A stretch of DNA of 31,481 nt from Caulobacterales bacterium 32-69-10 (GTDB taxonomy: Bacteria; Pseudomonadota; Alphaproteobacteria; Caulobacterales; Caulobacteraceae). The notes under the pieces are model-generated. The model saw nothing but the letters and a program-made list of their open reading frames with translations, made no database searches and was not told where the DNA came from. Numbering within the stretch: position 1 is the stretch's first letter; the number at the start of each line of letters is the position of its first letter. A program made the position numbers and the translations under genes. The stretch is from NCBI GenBank assembly GCA_002280485.1, contig NCED01000040.1, positions 1-31,481 on the forward strand, written 5' to 3'. Positions 10,124-17,516 of the stretch are shown here, one piece after another.

Positions 10124-10231
10124 TCCTTCGAGACGCCCGAGTTCCTCGGGCTCCTCAGGATGACGAGCGTGGGGAATTGCAGAAACCGTCGTCAGGCTGA
10201 GGAGCGCGAGCGCAGCTTGCGCGTCTCGAAG
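10124..10231. repeat. imperfect intergenic palindrome of a second type
   Basis: CTTCGAGACGC near 10126-10136 pairs with GCGTCTCGAAG at 10220-10230, and CTCCTCAGGATGACG near 10151-10165 pairs imperfectly with CGTCAGGCTGAGGAG near 10190-10204. The middle is GTGGGGAATTGCAGAAACC. It lies between the convergent mutT and metalloprotease-like genes and could terminate both. Its sequence is different from the TCATCC/GGACCC family. Confidence 0.75.
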
Positions 10232-10237
10232 CCCGCA

Positions 10238-10711
10238 CTAGCAGGCGAACGGGCCGTAGCCCTCGTAATCCGCCAGCGTCGCGCCCTTCGGGGCCGCCGG
10301 GCTGGGGGCGCCGCGCCAGAGCAGGAAGGCGTGCTCGACGATCGAGGCCTGCTGTTCGAGGTTGTAGGCGTCCCAGGCCTTCAGCGGCAGGCCGTAGCGA
10401 TAGCCGGGCTGGCCGGGGCCGTAGCCGCCGCCGACGAGGACCATCGCCCAGCTGGCCAGGGTGCGGGCCGGGGCGGTCTGGAACTGCCAGACATGGGTCA
10501 GCTCGTGGATCAGCCAGGCCTGCAGCTTGACGCCCTCGGCGGCGAAGTTCCTCGGCGCGGGATGGTGGGGCGGGAAGGTGATGCGTGATCCGAACACGAT
10601 GGCGGCCCAGCCCCAGGACCGGTCCGAGATGGTGACCTTGGCGTAGTCGATGGCCTCGCCGAACACGCTGCGGGCCAGGGCGACCTCGCCCGCGGTCAGC
10701 GGCCGGCTCAT
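10238..10711 (-). CDS. HELTH-motif metalloprotease-like protein (vgr-related / DUF4157-like)
   Basis: A 157-residue protein with LIHELTHVWQFQ, an HEXXH zinc site, followed about 50 residues later by NLEQQASIVEH, whose glutamates could supply the third ligand. The MSRPLTAGEVALARSVFG start and KVTISDRSW resemble proteins labelled vgr-related or DUF4157/eCIS-core-like in alphaproteobacteria. No signal peptide is seen, so it is probably cytosolic. Its ATG overlaps the stop of the methyltransferase gene (ATGA), so the two are co-translated. Peptidase activity and target are unknown; the eCIS association of DUF4157 in other genomes has no support from neighbours here. Confidence 0.75.
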   Translation of the reverse strand: MSRPLTAGEVALARSVFGEAIDYAKVTISDRSWGWAAIVFGSRITFPPHHPAPRNFAAEGVKLQAWLIHELTHVWQFQTAPARTLASWAMVLVGGGYGPGQPGYRYGLPLKAWDAYNLEQQASIVEHAFLLWRGAPSPAAPKGATLADYEGYGPFAC

Positions 10712-11613
10712 TCGCGGCCGAGCTTGTGCTCGACCACGCCGAGCGCGTCGGCCAGGCGCATCTTGGCCGAGCCGGGGCGCAGGGGCTGCTGCTGCGAGGC
10801 GTGCGGGGCCCAGCCGGTCATGGAGACGATCTCGAAGGTGGCGGGGATGCGCCCGTCGGGGAGGCCGAACTGCTGCTGGTAGATCTCGCAGGTGCGCGCC
10901 AGGACCCGGCGGCTGAGGGGCTTCCTCGCCCGGTCGATCAGGGCGTTGGTCTCGCCCATGGCGCGCAGGTCGGCCATCAGCTTCAGCGGATGGTCGTAGC
11001 GGACGGTCAGGCGGTCGATGTCGGACACCGGCAGGGCGAAGCCGGCCCGCTGCAACAGGCCGGCGGCGTCGAAGCCGTCGGCGAAGGGCGAGACCCTGAG
11101 GCCCGCCCCGTCGGACAGCTCGGCCTCGGCCAGCAGCAGCGACTGGCGCAGCTCGGTCAGGGTCTGGCCGCCGAACAGGGCGCCGATGAACAGGCCGTCG
11201 GGCTTCAGGGCCCTGCGGATCTGCACCAGGGCGCCCACGAGGTCGTTGGTCCAGTGCAGGGAGAGCAGGGAGACGACGAGGTCGAGGCTCTCGGGGCCGA
11301 AGGGCAGCCGCTCCTCGTCCACGACGGCGCGCAGTCCCGCCGGGTTGTGGCCCAGCATCCTTGAGGACAGGTCGGCGGCGATGATGGTCCCGACCCGGTT
11401 GGCGGCGGGCTCCTGTTGCAGGGCGCGGGCCAGGGCGCCGTCCCGCGAGCCGAGGTCGAGGGCCAGGGGGAAGTCGCGCAGGATGGTGAAGAGCCGCTCG
11501 GCCGCGTCCTCGGCGACCCGCTGCTTGAGGAAGCCGGCGTAGCCGCCCGCGGCGCGGTCCAGGTGGCTGCGGTGCACGGCGCGGTCGAACAGGCGGGGCG
11601 GGGCGTCGCTCAT
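10708..11613 (-). CDS. class I SAM-dependent methyltransferase-fold protein, NDUFAF5/BioC-like
   Basis: A 301-residue protein with the Rossmann methyltransferase motif ALDLGSRDGALARAL (residues 51-65), IIAADLSSRML as the second motif and LDLVVSLLSLHWTNDLVGAL as motif III/post-II. The long C-terminal part (SDIDRLTVRYDHPLKLMADLRAMGETNAL) matches the alphaproteobacterial relatives of mitochondrial NDUFAF5, which in mitochondria hydroxylates an arginine in complex I subunit NDUFS7. BioC-like annotation is also common for this group, but no biotin genes are near. The start is MSDAPPRLFD at 11613; no strong ribosome-binding site is visible. It is divergent from comF and coupled to the downstream HELTH protein. 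Confidence 0.85.
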   Translation of the reverse strand: MSDAPPRLFDRAVHRSHLDRAAGGYAGFLKQRVAEDAAERLFTILRDFPLALDLGSRDGALARALQQEPAANRVGTIIAADLSSRMLGHNPAGLRAVVDEERLPFGPESLDLVVSLLSLHWTNDLVGALVQIRRALKPDGLFIGALFGGQTLTELRQSLLLAEAELSDGAGLRVSPFADGFDAAGLLQRAGFALPVSDIDRLTVRYDHPLKLMADLRAMGETNALIDRARKPLSRRVLARTCEIYQQQFGLPDGRIPATFEIVSMTGWAPHASQQQPLRPGSAKMRLADALGVVEHKLGRE

Positions 11614-11657
11614 CGGCCGGAAGATGGGGCGGGAGCGGCAAGGAGGCCACCCCCCAT

Positions 11658-11792
11658 CGTCATCCTCGGGCGGAGCGTAGCGAAGACCCGAGGACCTAGC
11701 GGCACGGACGGGGAAGCTGGGTCGTGCGGCGGCAAGGGCGGGGCTGCTGGGTCCTCGGGTCTACGGCCTGCGGCCTTCGCCCGAGGATGACG
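11658..11792. repeat. intergenic palindromic element, related variant
   Basis: Outer ends are CGTCATCCTCGGG (11658) and CCCGAGGATGACG (to 11792); inner boxes are AGGACC (to about 11696) and GGGTCCT (from about 11749). Each arm folds on itself (CCTCGGG with CCCGAGG), the right one with an inner GGCC-TGC-GGCC hairpin. The spacer between arms is about 50 bases. It lies between divergent genes, so it cannot simply be a transcription terminator for either neighbour. Confidence 0.85.
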
Positions 11793-11838
11793 GGATTGGG
11801 TGCTTGACGCCGGGCGTTGGGAACTCGACGCTTGGCCC

Positions 11839-12585
11839 ATGCACCACGCCGTCGCCGCAGCGCTCCGGGGCGCGCTCGATCTGGTCCTGCCGCCGCAGGC
11901 GCTGGACGGCGGGGCGCGGCCGCAGAGCGTGGGCCTTTCGGGCGGGGCCTGGGGGCGGATCCAGTTCCTGGAGGACCCGGTCTGCGACGGCTGCGGCCTG
12001 CCGTTCGAATACGGCCTGGGGGAGGGGGCGCGCTGCACCCTGTGCGAGGCGCGCCCCGCCGCCTTCGCCCGGGCGCGGGCGGCGTGCCTGTACGACGACA
12101 ACTCCCGCGACCTGATCCTGCAACTGAAGCACGCCGACCGGCCGGAGCTCGCCGTCCTGTTCGCGGCATGGCTGTCGCGGGCGGCCGCCCCGCTGATCGC
12201 CGACGCCGAGCTGATCACGCCCGTGCCGCTGCATCCGCTGCGCCTGCTCTCGCGCCGCTACAACCAGGCCGCCGAGATCGCCCGGCCCCTGGCCCGCCGC
12301 ACCGGCCTGACGCATGTGCCCGGCCTGCTGCGCCGCAAGCGCGCCACCGCCAGCCAGGCCGGCAAGTCGGGGCGGGGGCGGCGGATGAACCTGCGCGGCG
12401 CGATCGAGGTCGCGCCGGGCCAGGCGGCCAGGGTGGTCGGCAAGCGGGTGCTGCTGATCGACGACGTCTTGACCACGGGCGCCACCGCGGAGGCCTGCGC
12501 GCGCGCTTTGCTGGGCGCCGGGGCGTCGGCGGTGGACGTGGCGACGGTCGCGAGGGTGCGCGCCGCCGCGGACCTCACTATATGA
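11839..12585 (+). CDS. comF: ComF family phosphoribosyltransferase-like protein
   Basis: A 248-residue ComF-type protein. An N-terminal zinc-ribbon remnant has CDGC (C49, C52) and CTLC (C66, C69), with the usual first CxxC of the family replaced by LPPQALDGG. The C-terminal half is a type I phosphoribosyltransferase domain with ITPVPLHPLRLLSRRYNQAAEIA, the SGRGRRMNLRGA segment and the PRPP-binding loop VLLIDDVLTTGAT. In competent bacteria ComF aids DNA uptake; in most alphaproteobacteria its role is unproven. The ATG at 11839 is preferred because MHHAVAAALRGALDLVLPP is a normal ComF start; a GTG at 11800 directly after the palindromic repeat is an alternative. grxC follows after 32 bases. Confidence 0.9.
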   Translation: MHHAVAAALRGALDLVLPPQALDGGARPQSVGLSGGAWGRIQFLEDPVCDGCGLPFEYGLGEGARCTLCEARPAAFARARAACLYDDNSRDLILQLKHADRPELAVLFAAWLSRAAAPLIADAELITPVPLHPLRLLSRRYNQAAEIARPLARRTGLTHVPGLLRRKRATASQAGKSGRGRRMNLRGAIEVAPGQAARVVGKRVLLIDDVLTTGATAEACARALLGAGASAVDVATVARVRAAADLTI

Positions 12586-12617
12586 AGCGATCCCTTTTCA
12601 GCTTCGGGTTCTGATTG

Positions 12618-12878
12618 ATGGCTTCCGTCGAGATCTACACCAGACCGTTCTGCGGCTACTGCGCCCGCGCCCTTGGCCTGCTCACCAGCAAGGGCGTCGA
12701 CTTCAAGGAGATCGACGACGCGTCCCAGGATGTGAACAAGAAGCGCGACATGGTGCAGCGGTCGAACGGCCGCTCGACCTTCCCGCAGATCTTCATCGAC
12801 GGGCGCCACATCGGCGGCTGCGACGACCTCTTGGCCCTGGATCGCTCCGGCGAACTCGACAAGCTGCTGGCCGCATGA
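12618..12878 (+). CDS. grxC: glutaredoxin 3
   Basis: An 86-residue dithiol glutaredoxin that uses glutathione to reduce disulfides and mixed disulfides. The active site is CGYC (C12, C15) after the EIYTRP strand; the TFPQIFIDGRHIGG segment supplies the cis-proline and glutathione-binding residues, and CDDLLALD follows. CGYC rather than CPYC is seen in several alphaproteobacterial GrxC proteins. The ATG at 12618 is chosen over an adjacent TTG at 12615. Its stop overlaps the start of the nitrilase-family gene (ATGA), giving a tight grxC-amidase-DUF1178 operon. Confidence 0.97.
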   Translation: MASVEIYTRPFCGYCARALGLLTSKGVDFKEIDDASQDVNKKRDMVQRSNGRSTFPQIFIDGRHIGGCDDLLALDRSGELDKLLAA

Positions 12879-13702
12879 CGACGCTGCGCGCCGCCGTCGT
12901 CCAGCTGCGCACCCCGGCCCGCCTCGCCGATGCGCTCGCGCACGCCGAGCCGCTGGTGCGCGAAGCGGCGGCCGGCGGCGCGCAGCTGATCGTCACGCCC
13001 GAGGCCACCAACATCATCCAGAAGGACAAGGCCAAGCTGGCGGAGCAGATCACGTCCGTGGCCGACGATCCGGTGGTGCAGGGCCTGTCCCGCCTGGCCG
13101 GCGAGCTGAGGGTGCGGCTGCTGATCGGCTCGGCCCTGGTGCGCCGCGAGGATGGGGCGGGCTTCGCCAACCGCTCGATCCTGGTCGGCCCCGACGGGGC
13201 CATCCAGGCCACCTACGACAAGATCCACATGTTCGACGTCGACCTGCCCAATGGCGAGCGCTACCGCGAGTCGGCGGTCTATATCCCGGGCGAGACGGCG
13301 GTGGCGGCGGAAACGCCGTTCGGGCCGATGGGCCTGACCGTCTGCTACGACATGCGCTTTCCCGCCCTCTACCGGGCCCTGGCCGAGAAGGGCGCGACGG
13401 TGATCGCCGTGCCCGCCGCCTTCACCCGTCCCACCGGCGAGGCGCACTGGGAGACCCTGCTGCGCGCCCGGGCCATCGAGACCGGCGCCTTCATCCTGGC
13501 GGCGGCGCAGGGGGGGATGCACGAGGACGGCCGCGGCACCTGGGGCCGCTCGCTGATCATCGGCCCGTGGGGCGAGATCCTCGCCCGCGCCGACGACGAC
13601 GCGCCCGGCGTCTTCCTCGCCGATCTCGACCTGGAGGCGGTGACCAAGGCGCGCGCCGCCATCCCTTCGCTCCTCAACGCCCGCGCGTTCGCCGCGCCAT
13701 GA
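12875..13702 (+). CDS. carbon-nitrogen hydrolase, Nit1-type (probable deaminated glutathione amidase)
   Basis: A 275-residue nitrilase-superfamily amidase with the full catalytic triad: E43 (VTPEAT), K116 (YDKIHMFDVD) and C157 (GLTVCYDMRFPALYR). The KIHMFDVDLPNGERYRES segment is characteristic of the Nit1/NIT2 branch, which hydrolyses deaminated glutathione, a damage product formed by transaminases. Its position directly after a glutaredoxin gene, with overlapping stop and start codons, fits a role in glutathione metabolism and repair. Its own stop overlaps the next start as well. Substrate assignment comes from the family and context, not from direct evidence. Confidence 0.92.
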   Translation: MTTLRAAVVQLRTPARLADALAHAEPLVREAAAGGAQLIVTPEATNIIQKDKAKLAEQITSVADDPVVQGLSRLAGELRVRLLIGSALVRREDGAGFANRSILVGPDGAIQATYDKIHMFDVDLPNGERYRESAVYIPGETAVAAETPFGPMGLTVCYDMRFPALYRALAEKGATVIAVPAAFTRPTGEAHWETLLRARAIETGAFILAAAQGGMHEDGRGTWGRSLIIGPWGEILARADDDAPGVFLADLDLEAVTKARAAIPSLLNARAFAAP

Positions 13703-14133
13703 TCCGGTACGCGCTTCTCTGCGATCAGGACCATGCGTTCGAGGCCTGGTTCGACAGCTCCGATTCCTATGACAGCCAGACGGAACGCGGCCTGGTGGAA
13801 TGCCCCTTCTGCGCCTCGCACGCGGTGAGGAAGCAGATCATGGCCCCGGCCGTCGCCGGCACCAAGCGCACCGCCGCCGCCATCCCCGACGCGGCGCGGA
13901 CCATGATGCTGGAGCAGATCGAAAAGGCGCGCCGCCACGTCGAGCAGAACTTCGACTACGTCGGCGATCGCTTCGCACAGGAGGCCCGCGACATCCACGA
14001 GGGCGACAGCGAGGCCCGCCACATCTACGGCGAGGCGACGGCGCCGCAGGTGCGGGCCCTCGTGGAGGACGGCATCCCCGTCGCGGCCCTGCCGCCGGCG
14101 ATCACGCCGCGGCGGAAGGACCGGGAGAACTGA
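13699..14133 (+). CDS. DUF1178 family protein
   Basis: A 144-residue protein of the DUF1178 family, found widely in alpha- and betaproteobacteria. MIRYALLCDQDHAFEAWF at the start and the CPFC pair (with LC earlier) suggest a small zinc-ribbon N-terminal part; the middle is variable, and the C-terminal half DEGDSEARHIYGEAT-like segment with VRALVEDGIPVAALP is the conserved signature. Function is unknown. The start at 13699 overlaps the stop of the amidase gene by four bases (ATGA), so it is the last gene of the grxC-amidase-DUF1178 operon. A strong palindrome follows the stop. Confidence 0.92.
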   Translation: MIRYALLCDQDHAFEAWFDSSDSYDSQTERGLVECPFCASHAVRKQIMAPAVAGTKRTAAAIPDAARTMMLEQIEKARRHVEQNFDYVGDRFAQEARDIHEGDSEARHIYGEATAPQVRALVEDGIPVAALPPAITPRRKDREN

Positions 14134-14140
14134 TCTCAAC

Positions 14141-14286
14141 CCTCCCCCCTTGCGGGGGAGGGAGGGGCCCGTCGCGTCAGCGATGGGAGGGAGAGGGGTC
14201 TCGCGACGATGGCCGGTGAGGGCGGCGCGACCCCTCACCCTCCCAGCCTGCGGCTGGGCCCCTCCCTCTCCCACAAGGGGAGAGGG
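14141..14286. repeat. large GC-rich intergenic palindrome of a third type
   Basis: The left side has CCTCCCCCCTTGCGGGGGAG and GGAGGGGCCC; the right side has GGGCCCCTCCCTCTCC and ACAAGGGGAGAGGG. Inner parts GGGAGAGGGGTC and GACCCCTCACCCTCCC also pair. Together they can form a long hairpin between the convergent DUF1178 and dioxygenase genes, suiting a two-way terminator. The CCCTC/GAGGG composition is distinct from the TCATCC/GGACCC elements. Confidence 0.8.
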
Positions 14287-14290
14287 CAAT

Positions 14291-14902
14291 TCACCCCCAC
14301 GGCCTTTGGCGGAACCACTTGGTGATGACGTACTTGGTCCCCGCCCGCACCTTCATGCCGGCGTGCAGGGTCCAGCCGTTGACGAAGCCGTTGGCGTCGA
14401 GGTTGTTCCAGGCCAGCAGCTTGCCGGTCTCCGGCTTGATGACCCGGTCGATGCGCTTGAAGCGGGTGGCGCCGCCGTCTTCCGGTTCGTTGAGGAAGAT
14501 CATCACCGTCCAGGTGCGCTGGCCGGCGACGGCGCAGAACTGGGCGAAGTCGGCGCCGTTCGGCTCGAAATAGTCGGTGTGCAGCTTGAACTCCTGGCCG
14601 ACGGCGTAGCGCTGACCCTGGGTCGGCTCGCCGTGGCGCGGATCGAGGCCGGTCAGGGCGCAGATCTGCGCCTCCACCCCCGCCACCACGGGATCGGCGC
14701 TGTCGAGGTCGCAGGTCTCGCTGGTGCGGAAACCGGGGATTCCATAGTCGTCGGCGATGGTCGACGGCCTCCGCTTGGCGTCGATGCGATCGACCAGCTG
14801 GGCGCAGACCTCCGGCGTCAGGAACGCCTTGCGGAAATAGAGCTCGATGGTCTTGGCGGGGATGCGATGCACCCCCGGCTGAGCGGCGAGGACGGCGGTC
14901 AT
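14291..14902 (-). CDS. 2-oxoglutarate/Fe(II) dioxygenase, prolyl 4-hydroxylase type
   Basis: A 203-residue cytosolic dioxygenase. The iron ligands are visible as H108 and D110 (FKLHTDYF) and H180 (GWTLHAGMKV), with K190 placed to bind 2-oxoglutarate (TKYVITKWFRQRPW). RYAVGQEFKLHTDYFEP, TVMIFLNEPEDGGATRF and KLLAWNNLDANGF follow the P4Hc (prolyl 4-hydroxylase alpha subunit) pattern. Bacterial members hydroxylate proline in proteins or free substrates; the target here is unknown. The gene is the last of a run ubiG - membrane protein - dioxygenase, 7 bases after the previous stop. Confidence 0.93.
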   Translation of the reverse strand: MTAVLAAQPGVHRIPAKTIELYFRKAFLTPEVCAQLVDRIDAKRRPSTIADDYGIPGFRTSETCDLDSADPVVAGVEAQICALTGLDPRHGEPTQGQRYAVGQEFKLHTDYFEPNGADFAQFCAVAGQRTWTVMIFLNEPEDGGATRFKRIDRVIKPETGKLLAWNNLDANGFVNGWTLHAGMKVRAGTKYVITKWFRQRPWG

Positions 14903-14909
14903 GAGGCGG

Positions 14910-15335
14910 TTAGCGGGCCGGCATGGTGAAGGTCGTCGGGACGTTGGTCCCTTCCATCAGCCGCTTGTCGAGGGCGGCGCGCTGCGGCCCGAAGAAGATC
15001 TGCCAGCGCGAGCCCTCCAGGCTGGTGGCGCTGCGGATCGCCTTGGAGTCGACGAAGATGAAACGGCCCTGGTAGGCGCCGGCGACCGTTCCCCCAGCCT
15101 GGAGGAAGAGGCGCTCCAGGTGGGCGGCGCAGGTCTCGAGGTTGGCGACGTTCTTGGCCAGCTCGACGTAGCGGGGGTTCTCCTCGCCGCCGATCATGCG
15201 AAAGCAGATTCCCCGATCGTCCGGGGCGGCGGTCGAGCGCAGGGCGCCGGAGAACACCATGCCGGCGCCGACGACGATGGCGACGCCGAACACGGCGCTG
15301 ATCCATACGCCGGGCGTGATCTTGCGCTTAGCCAT
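14910..15335 (-). CDS. hypothetical protein with one N-terminal membrane segment
   Basis: A 141-residue protein of unknown function. The basic start [10 protein letters not shown] is followed by one hydrophobic helix ([20 protein letters not shown]), so the rest is probably periplasmic or the helix is a signal anchor. The soluble part contains [21 protein letters not shown], two cysteines near [12 protein letters not shown] and the [13 protein letters not shown] segment; no family with known function is recognised. Its start overlaps the ubiG stop by 8 bases, so it is translated together with ubiG, and the dioxygenase follows closely. It looks like a conserved member of this operon rather than a spurious frame. 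Confidence 0.75.
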   Translation of the reverse strand: MAKRKITPGVWISAVFGVAIVVGAGMVFSGALRSTAAPDDRGICFRMIGGEENPRYVELAKNVANLETCAAHLERLFLQAGGTVAGAYQGRFIFVDSKAIRSATSLEGSRWQIFFGPQRAALDKRLMEGTNVPTTFTMPAR

Positions 15336-16110
15336 CGGCGGGCGTCCTCAAGACGGTCATCATATAGTTCACGTCCGTGTCGGCGCTGAGCGACCAGCGG
15401 TCGGCCAGGGGATTGTAGGAGACCCCGAACGGTCCTTCGACCGTCACCGGCTCGCCGGCCAGGAAACCCCGGACCTCATCAGGCCTGAGAAACTTGTTCC
15501 AATCGTGGGTGCCGCGGGGCAGCCAGCCGAGAATGTACTCGGCGCCGATCTTGGCCAGGGCCAGGGCCTTGAAGGTGCGGTTGAGGGTGGCGACGATCAT
15601 CAGGCCGCCGGGCGCGACCAGGGCGGCGGTGTCGCGCAGGAACCGGCCGGGATCGGCGGTGTGCTCCACCACCTCCATGTTCAGCACCACGTCGAAGGGC
15701 CCCGCGCCCTCGGCCAGCAGCTGTTCGGCGGTGGCGCAGCGGTAGGCGATGTCGAGCCCGGCCTCTTCGGCATGGACGCTGGCGGTGCCGATGTTGCGCT
15801 TGGAGGCGTCGACGGCGGTGACGGCGAAGCCCAGCCGCCGCATCGGCTCGGACAGCAGACCCCCGCCGCAGCCGATATCGAGAAGGGTCAGCCCTTCGAA
15901 CGGCGTGCGCGCCGCCGGATCGCGGCCGAAGCGGTCGATCGCCTCCTCGCGGATGAAGGACAGGCGCACCGGGTTGAAGCGGTGCAGGGGGGCGAACTTG
16001 CCGTGCGGGTCCCACCATTCGGCGGCGATGGCGGAGAAGCGGGCGACGTCTTGCGCGTCGACGCTGGGCCCTTCGGCGTGCGGGCTGTCCTGGCGGGCGG
16101 CGGCGTCCAT
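15328..16110 (-). CDS. ubiG: bifunctional ubiquinone biosynthesis O-methyltransferase
   Basis: A 260-residue UbiG, which makes both O-methylations in ubiquinone synthesis using S-adenosylmethionine. Motif I is [19 protein letters not shown] (starting at about residue 76), and [20 protein letters not shown] at the N-terminus is a strong UbiG signature; [13 protein letters not shown] and [13 protein letters not shown] are also diagnostic, the latter including the membrane-associating region. The gene is divergent from lysC with 110 bases between the starts, and its stop overlaps the next gene. It is essential for aerobic respiration in most alphaproteobacteria. Confidence 0.97.
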   Translation of the reverse strand: MDAAARQDSPHAEGPSVDAQDVARFSAIAAEWWDPHGKFAPLHRFNPVRLSFIREEAIDRFGRDPAARTPFEGLTLLDIGCGGGLLSEPMRRLGFAVTAVDASKRNIGTASVHAEEAGLDIAYRCATAEQLLAEGAGPFDVVLNMEVVEHTADPGRFLRDTAALVAPGGLMIVATLNRTFKALALAKIGAEYILGWLPRGTHDWNKFLRPDEVRGFLAGEPVTVEGPFGVSYNPLADRWSLSADTDVNYMMTVLRTPADG

Positions 16111-16220
16111 GACCCCAGTCTTAGCCGAGAAGACGGGCCGCTCCCAACCCGAAGGGTGACGAAAGCCAAATCCATCGCTAGAAGCGGCGCCTCTTCGAAG
16201 AAAAAGGTCGAGACAGGCGT

Positions 16221-17406
16221 ATGGCCTCGCGGCTGGTGATGAAATTTGGCGGCACCTCGGTGGCGGACATCGAGCGGATCCAGCGCGTCGGGCGCCTGGT
16301 GGCCGCGGAAGTGCGCGCGGGACATTCCGTGGCGGTGGTGGTTTCGGCCATGTCGGGCAAGACCAACGAGCTGGTCGCCTGGACCGACGCGGCCGGCCAG
16401 GCCGCGCAAGGGCTGCCGTCCTCCGACGACGAATATGACGTGGTGGTCGCCTCGGGCGAGCAGGTGACGGCCGGCCTGCTGGCCATCGTCCTGCGCAACA
16501 TGGGCGTTCCCGCCCGGTCGTGGCTGGGCTGGCAGATCCCGATCCTCTCGGACGGCGCCCACGGCCGGGCGCGGATCGAGGATATCCCGGGCGAGGCGCT
16601 GGGCGCTGCGATGGATAGCGGTCAGGTGGCGGTGATCGCCGGCTTCCAGGGGGTCACCCCCGAGGGCCGCATCACCACCCTGGGCCGCGGCGGCTCGGAC
16701 ACCAGCGCGGTGGCCATCGCCGCGGCGGTGCGGGCCATCCGCTGCGACATCTACACCGACGTGGACGGGGTCTACACCACCGACCCGCGCATCGAGGACA
16801 AGGCCCGCCGCATCCCGCGCATCTCCTACGAGGAGATGCTGGAGATGGCGTCGCTCGGCGCCAAGGTCCTGCAGACCCGTTCGGTCGAGCTGGCCATGGC
16901 CCAGCGCGTGCCGGTGCGGGTGCTTTCGAGTTTTGTCGAGCCGGGGGAGGCGTCCGCCGACACCGGCACCATCGTCTGCGACGAGGAGGAGATCGTGGAG
17001 AAGCGGATCGTGAGCGGGGTCGCCTACAGCCGCGACGAAGCCAAGATCACCCTGCGACATGATCGTCCAGTCGCGCTCCCGCGACGCCAAGATCGCCAAC
17101 ATGGACTTCACCGTCGGCAAGCGCGACGCCGGCCGGGCGGTCGAGATCATGCGCGGCGCCCAGGGCGAGATCGGCTTCGAGGACGTGGTGGTCGACGACA
17201 ATGTGTCGAAGGTCTCGGTGATCGGCGTCGGCATGCGCAGCCACGTCGGCGTGGCCAAGACCATGTTCGGCGCGCTGGCCGAGAAGGGCGTCAACATCCA
17301 GGCCATCTCGACCTCGGAGATCAAGATCAGCGTCCTGATCGACGCGGCCTATACCGAACTGGCCGTGCGCACCCTGCACGCGGCCTACGGGCTGGACCAG
17401 GCGTAG
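16221..17406 (+). pseudogene. lysC: lysC, aspartate kinase; internal deletion with frameshift as written
   Basis: Aspartate kinase makes aspartyl phosphate, the first step to lysine, threonine, methionine and diaminopimelate. The catalytic domain is intact: KFGGTS at residues 8-13, [27 protein letters not shown] and [13 protein letters not shown]. The frame then breaks at about 17054-17060, after DEAKITLR. Family members continue with a loop and helix of the first ACT domain (around RPGVAA.IF.L) before VDMIVQ; here some 20 residues are missing and [17 protein letters not shown] resumes in another frame, running through the second ACT domain to 17406. Total 1186 bases, not a multiple of three. 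The upstream frame reads on into non-homologous sequence. The site is where lysine/threonine feedback is sensed, but an essential gene is unlikely to tolerate this, so an assembly deletion is suspected. Confidence 0.88.
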
Positions 17407-17417
17407 GAAATAGACTC

Positions 17418-17504
17418 CGCTCATCCCGGCGGAAGCCGGGACCCAGTTCTTTGCGGGGAGCGCGGCGGTTAAAACCTGGGTCCCGGCTTCCGCCGGGATG
17501 AGCG
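17418..17504. repeat. intergenic palindromic element, copy 3 of the 87-base family
   Basis: Perfect 29-base arms at 17418-17446 and 17476-17504 around a 29-base spacer that again has TCTTTG and GCGGCGG. Compared with copy 1, the inner hairpin reads CCCGGC-GGAA-GCCGGG, a C:G to G:C swap that preserves pairing in both arms. It follows the lysC stop by 11 bases, ends in GGTTTTGGGAG and lies 12 bases before the glnE start, whose ribosome-binding GGGAG touches the element. Confidence 0.9.
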
Positions 17505-17516
17505 GTTTTGGGAGCC

